A stretch of DNA of 64,000 nt from Cyclobacteriaceae bacterium (GTDB lineage Bacteria; Bacteroidota; Bacteroidia; Cytophagales; Cyclobacteriaceae): contig JAHCHY010000013.1 of assembly GCA_026129485.1 (NCBI GenBank), positions 1-64,000 of the forward strand, in the 5' to 3' direction. A program made the translations under genes and the position numbers. The notes beneath the pieces were generated by a model. That model was not told where the DNA came from. It searched no databases and worked only from the letters and a program-made list of their open reading frames with translations. This document shows, in pieces, positions 1 to 8,143 of the stretch; within the stretch, counting starts at the first letter, position 1; each line of letters starts with the position of its first letter.

Positions 1-3000
1 TAACAACCTTCTTCACCCACTCCCTTGCATTTACAAACGCTTCAATCCACGGGCCGACCTCGTCTTGTTTACGCTCGTGCGGATAGTAGCCCCAGTTCCA
101 CGGGAACAGCGAGCGTTCGATGTGCGGCATAATGGCAAGATGACGTCCATCGGCTGAGCATAATGCTGCCACCGAAGAATCGGAATCATTCGGGTTGCCC
201 GGGTATTGAAGATAAGTGTAAGTGGCGGCTACCGGGTAGCTGTGATGATTTTTTAAATCGAACCGGCCTTCACCATGCGCTACCCAAACACCGAGTGTAG
301 TGCCTTCATAGCTGCTCAGCATAACCGAATTGTTTTTAGGTATGCTGATGCTGATAAAAGCAGATTCAAACTTACCCGAACCATTGTGGCGCATTTTAGG
401 ATGTGCGCTCATTTCCACTTCGCGATTGATTAAACCAAGCTCCATCATAAGCTGGCAACCGTTGCATACGCCTAAGCTTAACGTGTCTTTGCGATTGTAG
501 AAACTATCCAATGCGGCTTTTGCTTTCGGGTTGTATAAGAAAGCACCGGCCCAGCCTTTGGCCGAACCCAACACATCGGAGTTAGAGAACCCGCCCACAA
601 AAACGATCAGGTTTACTTCGCTTAAATCTTCGCGACCCGTCATCAGGTCGGTCATGTGCACATCTTTTACATCGAAGCCGGCCAGGTAAAGTGCGTACGC
701 CATTTCACGATCGCCATTTACACCTTTTTCGCGAATGATGGCGGCTTTTATGCCGCTTGCTTTTCTGCGTTTCGGATCGATGTCAAAAGATTCAAAGCTT
801 CCTTTAAAGTTTGCCGGAAAACGAAATTCCAATGGCTGGTTAAAGATGTTATCCCTGCGCAGCTCCGCATGACCTTTGGTGCGTTGCAGGGAATCCAGCA
901 GGTAAGAAGTATGAAACCATTTTTCTCTCAGCGAATCAATTGACAATTGTAGATTGTCAATTGTCACTTGTCGATTAGCCGTTACCTCGCCAAGAACAGT
1001 ATATTCAACCTGGTGTTGCTTTAGAATCTGTTGTGCTGATTCTGCCCTGGAAACCTGCAATACAATTCCCGGGTTTTCCGCAAAGAGCACTTTAACCAGG
1101 TCATTACCCAATTCGCTTACACTGATGTTTATACCTGTGCCCGGAGTAGGGAAACACATTTCCAGCAAAGCAGTGATCAACCCACCGGCTGAAATATCGT
1201 GTCCCGCTAATACAAAGCCTTGCTTGATCAACTGCTGAACCGCTTCAAAAGCTGCAATAAAATATTTTTCATCCGTAACAGTGGGGGCAGTTGTGCCTAA
1301 TTGATTCACAACCTGTGCAAAGCTGCTGCCGCCTAATTGAAAATTATCTTTTGAGAAATCGATGTAAATAATTTTTGATCCTGTTACCGGTTGTAAGGCA
1401 GGCGAAACCGTTTTACGAATATCGCTTACTTCCGCAACTGCGGAGATGATTACCGTACCCGGTGAATAGACCACTTCACCGTTCGGGTATTTCTGCGTCA
1501 TGGAAAGCGAATCTTTCCCGGTAGGAATGTTAATGCCCAGCTTGCAGGCAAAATCGCTCACCGCTTCTACGGCAGCATACAACCGCGCATTCTCGCCTTC
1601 ATTTTTAGCAGGCCACATCCAGTTCGCGCTAAGCGAAACACCCTTCAATCCATACGTTAACGGAGCCCAGATAATGTTCAATAAAGATTCGGCAATAGCC
1701 AGCTTGCTTCCGGCTGCCGGGTTAACTAATGCAGCGCCCGGTGCATGGCCAATACCGGTGGCAATGCCTTTGTTGCCGGTAAAGTCCAGCGCCATCACCG
1801 AAACATTGTTAAGCGGCAGTTGAATTTGTCCGCAGGTTTGTTGTGTAGCCACACGACCCGTTACCGAACGATCTACCTTGTTGGTTAACCAATCCTTGCA
1901 CGCTACCGCTTCCAACTGTAACACTTGTTCCAGGTATGCGGTAAGCTGCTTAACATCATAAGCAACATCCGCGTAAGCGAGTGTGGTTGTTTTATCCTGC
2001 AGAATAGTTTTGGGTGATGAGCCGAACAGGTGGCTCATGGCCAGCGCTACCGGCTTTGTATTCTTTTTATTGTCAACAAACTTAAACTGCTTATCGCCTG
2101 TGGCGGTGCCCACTATATACATGGGTGCGCGTTCGCGTTCGGCAGCACGTTTCAGTGTGTCAACATCTTTCTCGCGCATGGCAAGCCCCATGCGCTCCTG
2201 CGATTCGTTGCTGATGATCTCTTTATCCGAAAGGGTAGGATCGCCCACCGGTAGTTGATCTATTTCAATAGTACCGCCTGTTTCCTCAAGCAATTCCGAA
2301 AAGCAATTCAAATGACCACCGGCACCGTGATCGTGAATGGAAACGATCGGGTTGCTTGCCGATTCCACCAGCGCACGGATAGCATTCATGACGCGCTTTT
2401 GCATTTCGGGATTGGAACGCTGCACGGCATTAAGCTCCAATGCATTGGCAAACTCGCCCGTGATTACAGATGATACAGCCGCACCGCCCATACCGATGCG
2501 GTAATTATCGCCACCTAACAAAATAATTTTATCGCCCGCTTGCAACGATTCTTTCTTGCTGTCTTTTTCTTTTCCATAGCCCACGCCACCGGCCAGCATG
2601 ATCACTTTATCGAACCCGAATTTTTTGTTGTGCTCAAAATGCTCGAACGTGAGCACGCTGCCGCCAATCAACGGCTGGCCGAACTTGTTCCCGAAATCGC
2701 TGGCCCCGTCCGATGCTTTAATTAAAATCTCAGCCGGGTTGTGATACAGCCACTCACGGGCTTCAAACTTTTTCTCCCACGGGCGACCATCTTCCAAACG
2801 CGGATACGAAGTAATGTAAACGGCTGTTCCGGCTAACGGTATAGAACCTTTGCCACCGGCTAACCGGTCGCGTATCTCGCCACCGCCACCGGTAGCCGCC
2901 CCGTTGAAAGGCTCAACCGTGGTAGGGAAGTTGTGCGTTTCCGCTTTAAGCGAGATCACAGAATCAAAATCTTCAACCTTAAAGTAATCGGGCTTATCGC

Positions 3001-3676
3001 CAGAAGCCGGGGCGAACTGCTCCGCTTTGGGGCCTTTGATAAACGCCACGTTGTCTTTGTATGCCGATACTAAATAATTCGGGTTTTCTTTGGATGTTTT
3101 TTTGATGAGCTGAAAGAGCGTGGATGCTTTCTCCTGCCCGTCTATAATAAAGGTGCCGTTGAAAATTTTATGGCGGCAATGCTCGCTGTTTACCTGCGAG
3201 AAGCCGAACACCTCGCTATCGGTAAGCTTGCGCCCCAGCTTCCAGCTTACATCGTCCAGGTAGTCGATCTCTTCCTCGCTAAGAGCAAGCCCTTCTTTTT
3301 CATTGTAGGCTTTGATGTCATCAATCTCTACAATGGGCTCGGGTGTATGCCGGATGGTGAACAACTCCTGGTCGAGGCCATTGTATAAGCGTTGCAGCAT
3401 CCGGTCGTGCGGGGCGCTTTCGGTGGCTTCGGTAAACTCCTCTATCCGAAGTATGCCGGCAATGCCCATAGTTTGGGTGATCTCTACCGCGTTGGTGCTC
3501 CACGGAGTAATCATTTCCTTGCGCGGGCCGATGAAATAGCCGGAAAGGGACTTTTCTTCCAGGGGCCTGCCTCCGCCAAAAAGCCAGATTAGTTTTTCAT
3601 AGTCTTGACTACCAAAAGGTTGCGAAGTGCTTACGGCATAGCGTGTTGCGCCCGGGGCGCGAAAGAAAACGATCAT
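1..3676 (-). CDS. purL: Phosphoribosylformylglycinamidine synthase, single-chain PurL, C-terminus off window
   Basis: Catalyses the fourth step of purine synthesis, ATP- and glutamine-dependent conversion of FGAR to FGAM, in the cytoplasm. The frame reads from an ATG at 3676 through at least 1225 codons to the left edge, the usual size of the large one-chain enzyme, so only a few residues are missing. The N-terminal part carries the conserved FSQVNSEHCRHKIFNG segment. The C-terminal glutamine amidotransferase domain is present, with the nucleophile in LGVCNGCQ (Cys about 1071) and the His/Glu pair in PHIERS (His 1185, Glu 1187). A low-complexity stretch at 936-975 encodes an odd segment near residues 901-914. 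The gene stands alone, with an accessory island upstream of its start. Identification is secure. Confidence 0.97.
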   Translation of the reverse strand, partial: MIVFFRAPGATRYAVSTSQPFGSQDYEKLIWLFGGGRPLEEKSLSGYFIGPRKEMITPWSTNAVEITQTMGIAGILRIEEFTEATESAPHDRMLQRLYNGLDQELFTIRHTPEPIVEIDDIKAYNEKEGLALSEEEIDYLDDVSWKLGRKLTDSEVFGFSQVNSEHCRHKIFNGTFIIDGQEKASTLFQLIKKTSKENPNYLVSAYKDNVAFIKGPKAEQFAPASGDKPDYFKVEDFDSVISLKAETHNFPTTVEPFNGAATGGGGEIRDRLAGGKGSIPLAGTAVYITSYPRLEDGRPWEKKFEAREWLYHNPAEILIKASDGASDFGNKFGQPLIGGSVLTFEHFEHNKKFGFDKVIMLAGGVGYGKEKDSKKESLQAGDKIILLGGDNYRIGMGGAAVSSVITGEFANALELNAVQRSNPEMQKRVMNAIRALVESASNPIVSIHDHGAGGHLNCFSELLEETGGTIEIDQLPVGDPTLSDKEIISNESQERMGLAMREKDVDTLKRAAERERAPMYIVGTATGDKQFKFVDNKKNTKPVALAMSHLFGSSPKTILQDKTTTLAYADVAYDVKQLTAYLEQVLQLEAVACKDWLTNKVDRSVTGRVATQQTCGQIQLPLNNVSVMALDFTGNKGIATGIGHAPGAALVNPAAGSKLAIAESLLNIIWAPLTYGLKGVSLSANWMWPAKNEGENARLYAAVEAVSDFACKLGINIPTGKDSLSMTQKYPNGEVVYSPGTVIISAVAEVSDIRKTVSPALQPVTGSKIIYIDFSKDNFQLGGSSFAQVVNQLGTTAPTVTDEKYFIAAFEAVQQLIKQGFVLAGHDISAGGLITALLEMCFPTPGTGINISVSELGNDLVKVLFAENPGIVLQVSRAESAQQILKQHQVEYTVLGEVTANRQVTIDNLQLSIDSLREKWFHTSYLLDSLQRTKGHAELRRDNIFNQPLEFRFPANFKGSFESFDIDPKRRKASGIKAAIIREKGVNGDREMAYALYLAGFDVKDVHMTDLMTGREDLSEVNLIVFVGGFSNSDVLGSAKGWAGAFLYNPKAKAALDSFYNRKDTLSLGVCNGCQLMMELGLINREVEMSAHPKMRHNGSGKFESAFISISIPKNNSVMLSSYEGTTLGVWVAHGEGRFDLKNHHSYPVAATYTYLQYPGNPNDSDSSVAALCSADGRHLAIMPHIERSLFPWNWGYYPHERKQDEVGPWIEAFVNAREWVKKVV

Positions 3677-3892
3677 AGTGGTGAGCGTAAGCACAAAAAT
3701 ACGAAGGGGAAGGGAATGGGAGAAGGGGAAAGATGAAGGAATGTGGGGGAGAGCTTTGAGGCTGGTTGATAAGAAAGCAGTACCTTTATTAAAGGGATAT
3801 TGGACATGGATTTCTTATAGCCAAGGTTGGTAGTAATGTGACTCAGGCAAAAGCAATTACTAATCAAGACACTATACAAGTAAATTTATATT

Positions 3893-5101
3893 ATGGATAA
3901 AAGAGTTTATTATGGTGAATATTCTTTAAGGCACTGGATAGATTTAATACTGAAAGAAAATATTGTATTGCCGTGGTATCAACGTTCCTTTGTTTGGGAT
4001 AAAGGACAAATAGAAAACTTAATCAAAACCTTAGATAATAACCAATTCATTCCACCTATTATCATTGGTGCAGTCAAAAAGAATAATGAATGGAAAAACT
4101 ATATACTTGACGGACAACAACGATTAACTTCTATTCTTTTCGCAGAAATCAACAAATACATTGACACAAAAGAATATATCTCTCAAAAACCTAATACAGA
4201 GATAGAACAAGTGGCTGATGATATAACCGACAACGAGGACGATGTTGTTGATGAGAAACTTAAAATGATAAGGTGGAATTTCAGGGAAATCATCAAGGAT
4301 AAAAAAATAAATTCACAAGAATTAGAAAGTTCCTTTTACAAAAAATTGCTTGATAATGAAAAAGACAAAAATTGGTTTAATGAACATTTTCTTGGATTTG
4401 CCTATATAAAACCGAATAATGATGTAAATGAAGACGCTCAATCGAAATTTTATTCAGACATATTTCGGAACATAAATATTGGAGGAACAAAACTAACTCG
4501 TTTAGAGAACAGAAAATCGTTGTATTTCTTGAAAGAGGATTTGAAAAATTTCTTTGTTCCTGAGTTTTTAGACAGTACAAAAGTAGAAACAAGTAGTAAA
4601 GAAAGTGGTTTGATAGATTTTATAAAATATCTTTCTATCCTTTCTCAGTATAAAGGCAACAATTCTACTCTACTAAAATATGGTGGTAGAGACTGGGAGA
4701 AAAATGAAAATTACTATCATGAGTATATTACAGCAGTAGTTGATGACAACCCCAATAATAAATTAAAGTTTGATGTATCATACCCCACGATACCATACAG
4801 TAATGAGAGAATTGAAAAACTAAAAAATGTAATTTCTCAATTAGAAATCCCGAAATCATTCGCTTCAATTATTGAAATGGATATGTATTTCTTTGGATTA
4901 GTGAATGAAATAATATTTTTGGATAATCAATTAGACGAAACAAGAAAAGAAGATTTGAAGAATCAATTGAATACTAAAATCAATGAATTAAGAAATGAAG
5001 AAAATCATAAAGACAATCCACACGCATTAAAATATTTAAAATCACGTATTAGTGCATCTCTTAATGTCTATAAAAATATAAGAACACCTCAAAATGCGTA
5101 A
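3893..5101 (+). CDS. DUF262 (GmrS/ParB-like fold) protein
   Basis: 402-residue protein with the DUF262 signature: QRSFVW at residues 30-35, the DGQQRLTS motif at 73-80, and a second conserved block FRNINIGGTKLTRLENRK at 191-208. DUF262 proteins are nucleotide-binding or nuclease-linked components of defence systems such as the GmrSD type IV restriction enzymes. This one ends without a recognisable HNH (DUF1524) domain, so it would need a partner for any cleavage. The next gene starts inside its last codons (8-base overlap), implying translational coupling. Both genes are visibly much richer in A and T than purL and the downstream genes, suggesting horizontal gain. Family assignment is good; the biological role is inferred. 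Confidence 0.85.
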   Translation: MDKRVYYGEYSLRHWIDLILKENIVLPWYQRSFVWDKGQIENLIKTLDNNQFIPPIIIGAVKKNNEWKNYILDGQQRLTSILFAEINKYIDTKEYISQKPNTEIEQVADDITDNEDDVVDEKLKMIRWNFREIIKDKKINSQELESSFYKKLLDNEKDKNWFNEHFLGFAYIKPNNDVNEDAQSKFYSDIFRNINIGGTKLTRLENRKSLYFLKEDLKNFFVPEFLDSTKVETSSKESGLIDFIKYLSILSQYKGNNSTLLKYGGRDWEKNENYYHEYITAVVDDNPNNKLKFDVSYPTIPYSNERIEKLKNVISQLEIPKSFASIIEMDMYFFGLVNEIIFLDNQLDETRKEDLKNQLNTKINELRNEENHKDNPHALKYLKSRISASLNVYKNIRTPQNA

Positions 5102-5825
5102 TCATACTGATTTCATTATATCACCTATAACTGACATTTTAAAAGATGTGGTGTCGGCAAGTGCTGGAATAGGTAGTGGTATAGAAACCTCTCCATTGTG
5201 TGATTATGTTATGCAATCAGTTTTCTTAAAAATGACTGGATTTCAAGAACAAAAGATGAAATGTGTTACTTGGGAATTAGCTACTGTTGATTATGAATAT
5301 AGGCGAACGCTGTTAGCAAATGACGATAGATTAGGCGAATGCTCATCGTATGATGATAAGAACAAAATATATAAACGGCTAACTGCTCAAATACAAAAGT
5401 ATAATCCAAAATTTGATATTGATATTGACACTAAAAAGATTTTAAATGATACAATTTTATACGTTAAAAATGTATTTGAAAAATCGAACCTATCAATATG
5501 GGCTCAAAATAGTTTTATCTGGTTTGTTGATAATAAATCTATTTTTAAACCCGAACATTTTGCTTACAAAAATGATAAGGGAAAAACTAACCTGTTTGAA
5601 AATGTTTTGCAAGACAAGTATGAAGTATTGTATAATCATCGGAATAGAATCGCTCATAACACACATTCATATCAACAAAATTTGCCGACACTAAAAACAT
5701 TGATGAGCGATGAATATAAATACGAAAACTACTTTGTTTATTTTTCTATTTTAGTGCTTATAGACAAAGTTTTTATAGAATTGTATAAAAAATATTTAGC
5801 AGCCCTTGAGGATAGTACAAGTTGA
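5094..5825 (+). CDS. HEPN-like protein partnered with DUF262
   Basis: 243-residue protein, mostly helical in appearance, with no signal peptide. The motif HRNRIAHN at residues 182-189 gives R183-x4-H188, the Rx4-6H signature of HEPN ribonucleases. It is followed by hydrophobic helix-like segments at about 213-235. A conserved-looking N-terminal block (LCDYVMQSVFLKMTGFQEQK, residues 35-54) resembles a family of HEPN-type hypotheticals (MAE_28990-like) that I recall being linked with DUF262 genes, but I could not search. The start ATG at 5094 lies inside the DUF262 gene and the two frames overlap by 8 bases. Likely role: effector RNase of a defence or toxin-antitoxin-like pair. The HEPN call rests on the motif and context. 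Confidence 0.6.
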   Translation: MRNHTDFIISPITDILKDVVSASAGIGSGIETSPLCDYVMQSVFLKMTGFQEQKMKCVTWELATVDYEYRRTLLANDDRLGECSSYDDKNKIYKRLTAQIQKYNPKFDIDIDTKKILNDTILYVKNVFEKSNLSIWAQNSFIWFVDNKSIFKPEHFAYKNDKGKTNLFENVLQDKYEVLYNHRNRIAHNTHSYQQNLPTLKTLMSDEYKYENYFVYFSILVLIDKVFIELYKKYLAALEDSTS

Positions 5826-5865
5826 TAACGGCTTCGAATAAAGAGAGAAGTCGGCCACACTGCTG

Positions 5866-5891
5866 CCACCATTGTGCATGTACAATGGTGG
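5866..5891. repeat. Perfect 10-bp inverted repeat after the DUF262-HEPN pair
   Basis: Arms CCACCATTGT (5866-5875) and ACAATGGTGG (5882-5891) around a 6-base loop. It lies 41 bases after the HEPN stop codon. There is no clean T run directly behind it, so a classic terminator is doubtful; it may be a transcript-stabilising hairpin or a mobile-element scar. Confidence 0.6.
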
Positions 5892-5937
5892 GGTGATTGG
5901 TGAATTTGAAGTATTCTTTTTTGACGTAACAATTCTG

Positions 5938-5958
5938 TTTGACATTTGTAATGTCGAA
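5938..5958. repeat. REP-type hairpin, left side of RAYT remnant
   Basis: Arms TTTGACAT and ATGTCGAA with a 5-base loop and one mismatch. The sequence matches the hairpin at 6235-6257 in its ATGTCGAA half, and the two bracket the transposase remnant. Confidence 0.65.
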
Positions 5959-6001
5959 CCCTGATAAATTCGATTTCTAATCCACAAAATCCGTAACTTT
6001 C

Positions 6002-6196
6002 ATGCATGGGTTTGCCTACCGCGTTTATGATCAGCACGGAGTTTACTTTGTTACATTTACCGTGCATCAGTGGGTGGATGTTGATTATATTCACTGTAAC
6101 CCCGTAAGGGCCGGTATTGTTGAAAAAGAAGAGGAGTATTTGCTTGGCAGTTGTTGCGATTTTTACGGAACGAGAAGGGGGCTTTTGGAATTGTAG
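6002..6196 (+). pseudogene. REP-associated tyrosine transposase (RAYT, Y1 family) remnant
   Basis: A 64-codon frame that joins the typical N-terminus of RAYT/IS200-like Y1 transposases (HGVYFVTFTVHQWVDV, residues 12-27) directly to the typical C-terminal segment (YIHCNPVRAGIVEKEEEYLL, residues 29-48). The middle of the protein, which would carry the HUH motif and catalytic tyrosine, is missing, so the product cannot be active. The remnant lies between two related REP hairpins (5938-5958 and 6235-6257), as expected for a RAYT and its cognate repeats. It is best explained as an internal deletion of an ancient RAYT copy. Confidence 0.75.
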
Positions 6197-6234
6197 CCTT
6201 ACTAATAGCGGAGTGTAAATCTTTATTATCTGTT

Positions 6235-6257
6235 GTTCGACATCACAGATGTCGAAC
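6235..6257. repeat. REP hairpin, right side of RAYT remnant
   Basis: Perfect 9-bp arms GTTCGACAT and ATGTCGAAC with a 5-base loop. It lies 21 bases before the end of the response-regulator gene that reads from the other strand, so it could also act as that gene's 3' hairpin. Confidence 0.75.
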
Positions 6258-6278
6258 AGGGGAATACAAGCCTGCTTA

Positions 6279-6992
6279 TCAATCTCTGCGCTTCAAAAGC
6301 CGGATGCTGATCGCCTTGTTTAATTCATCCGCATAGCTGCGGCTGACGGGCACCTGCTTATCCCCGACTGTAACCTGGTTGTCTTCTATCTTTTCAACTT
6401 TTGAGAAGTTTATCATAAACGACCGGTGTACTTTAATGAACCGGTTGCGTGGCAGTTGCTCTTCAAGGCTTTTCAGGGTGAGGTAAGCAAGCAGCTTTTT
6501 TCCGGGGAACACGATGGACACGTAGTTGCCGGAGCTTTCAAAGTACAGCACATCCGGCAGGCTGATTTTTTCCAGCCGGTTGTCGCAACGCACAAACAGG
6601 ATGTCAGGATCGGGGTTTGCAGCAGCACGCGAGGTTATAATATTGCTGGCTTTCTGAACGGCTTTCAGGAAGCGGGCAAAGGCGATTGGCTTAAGAAGAT
6701 AATCGATCACATCCAGCTCATATCCTTCAAGCGCATATTCCGGGTAAGCCGTGGTGATGATCACCAATGGTTTTACCTTTCCATTCCGGAGATATTCCAC
6801 GCCCGACAGCTTCGGCATTTCAATATCCAGGAAGAGAATATCAGCCTCGTGCTGCTGCAAAAATGCTTCTGCTTTAACGGCATTTTCACATTCACCGGCC
6901 AGCTCCAGGTAATCAACCTGTGCGATGAACTCGCGGATAATCTTGCGTGCGATAGGTTCATCTTCCACAATTAGGCACCGGATTTTCTTCAT
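6279..6992 (-). CDS. LytTR-family response regulator
   Basis: 237 residues. Receiver domain at about 1-120 with acidic pocket EDE near residues 10-12 and phospho-acceptor Asp56 in DILFLDIEMP, followed by a LytTR DNA-binding domain at about 140-230 (YFESSGNYVSI, KVHRSFMINF). It acts as a cytoplasmic transcription factor controlled by the histidine kinase encoded just upstream. The kinase stop and this start overlap as ATGA (6989-6992), so translation is coupled. LytTR/LytS-like pairs are abundant in Bacteroidetes and their target usually cannot be read from sequence; no target is evident here. Confidence 0.93.
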   Translation of the reverse strand: MKKIRCLIVEDEPIARKIIREFIAQVDYLELAGECENAVKAEAFLQQHEADILFLDIEMPKLSGVEYLRNGKVKPLVIITTAYPEYALEGYELDVIDYLLKPIAFARFLKAVQKASNIITSRAAANPDPDILFVRCDNRLEKISLPDVLYFESSGNYVSIVFPGKKLLAYLTLKSLEEQLPRNRFIKVHRSFMINFSKVEKIEDNQVTVGDKQVPVSRSYADELNKAISIRLLKRRD

Positions 6993-8005
6993 ACAACAAG
7001 CGTCAGGTTAACCGTATAGTCTGTGTCCGTTTTTTCAATGGCAAGCCGATGCTTTTCCCGGTACAGCAGGTCGAGCCTCCGTTTAATGTTTACAAGTCCT
7101 ATTCCGCCTTCTTCGTGCGGTTCCGTGTCGTACGAATTACTACAACTGAATTGAATCGTATTACCCGACTGGCTCAGCGAAATGAGCACATGGTTATCAC
7201 TTCTGTCATCGCGCGTTACAAATTTAAATGCATTTTCCAGCAGGGGCATAAACAGCATGGGCGCCACCGGAACCTGTGCGTCTTTCACGCTCACACTCAG
7301 GTCAATCCTCACGTTGGCATTGCTTCTCGCCTTTTGCAGTGCAACATAATTTTCAAGATGCTTTACTTCCTTTTCCATCAGCACGAAGTCCGTGTCCGCT
7401 TCATAAATAGTATAGCGAAGAAGATCGGAAAATTGCAGCAATATTTCCCGCGCCTGTAGATTGCTCCTGTCAATAGAACCATAGATGGTATTCAGCCCGT
7501 TGAACAGAAAATGCGGGTTCATCTGTGCCCGTAAATATTTCAACTCCGTTTGAAGCTGATCGATTTCAGCCGCTTTTACCCGTTGCTTCTGCTCATACCA
7601 GTTCTGCGTGATGTAGAGCATCGAAGAGATCACGGTAAACCAGATTCCATATACAAAGCTGAGCCAGAGAAAATTTGTTATGGGTTCGGGTTCAGGAAGG
7701 TCGAACAGCCAGTAAAAGCTGTATTGGGTATAAAGGCTTCGCAAAAAAGTGTATGCGGCTATGGTAAGCAAAATTCCTGTAGCATACATTATCACCTTGC
7801 CTTTCAGCAACCATCGCGGAATCAGCACCAGCGTATTGAAATAGACCAGAATGAACATCAACGCCAGGTGCGTAACGAACGTGGGAAGATAGGTAAGCCA
7901 GTCGTTGTTGCGCGAATACCATTGCTTGTCATGAAGCAGGAAGCCGATATACACTACCGGGTAAAGCAGGTGAAAGGCGTATTTATTGAATAAGGTGGTT
8001 TTCAA
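6989..8005 (-). CDS. LytS/YehU-type sensor histidine kinase
   Basis: 338 residues. About four transmembrane segments in residues 10-135, no large extracellular sensor, then a short coiled linker and the His_kinase domain with the phospho-acceptor His165 in QMNPHFLFNGLN. A HATPase domain follows, with a G-box-like GGIGLVNIKRR near residue 300. It should autophosphorylate at the inner membrane and signal to the LytTR regulator that follows it in the same two-gene operon (4-base overlap). The lack of an extracytoplasmic domain suggests it senses a membrane or intramembrane cue; this is inference. Confidence 0.93.
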   Translation of the reverse strand: MKTTLFNKYAFHLLYPVVYIGFLLHDKQWYSRNNDWLTYLPTFVTHLALMFILVYFNTLVLIPRWLLKGKVIMYATGILLTIAAYTFLRSLYTQYSFYWLFDLPEPEPITNFLWLSFVYGIWFTVISSMLYITQNWYEQKQRVKAAEIDQLQTELKYLRAQMNPHFLFNGLNTIYGSIDRSNLQAREILLQFSDLLRYTIYEADTDFVLMEKEVKHLENYVALQKARSNANVRIDLSVSVKDAQVPVAPMLFMPLLENAFKFVTRDDRSDNHVLISLSQSGNTIQFSCSNSYDTEPHEEGGIGLVNIKRRLDLLYREKHRLAIEKTDTDYTVNLTLVV

Positions 8006-8082
8006 GATAAAGCTGGACGGTCGTAAAATTATTGAATGTGCATGGGTACATCAAAAACTATTACGCGAGGCTGCACGTTTTC

Positions 8083-8126
8083 ATGACAGAATGCCTGCTG
8101 ATGCAGGGATCCCTACTTTCTGTCAT
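8083..8126. repeat. Inverted repeat downstream of Bro-N gene
   Basis: Arms ATGACAGAA (8083-8091) and TTCTGTCAT (8118-8126), with a smaller CTGC/GCAG hairpin inside the loop. A near-identical arm pair occurs on the other side of the Bro-N gene (9050-9093). Confidence 0.6.
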
Positions 8127-8143
8127 ATCCTGTTATGAGTCAT

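Noticed and set aside
3673-3879. Open frame of 68 codons on the minus strand before purL
   Set aside because: It overlaps the purL start region and the peptide is low-complexity with no family features.
5826-5900. Possible integron attC site after the HEPN gene
   Set aside because: Core sites of GTTRRRY/RYYYAAC type and a matching long stem were not found; the only clean palindrome is the short one at 5866-5891.
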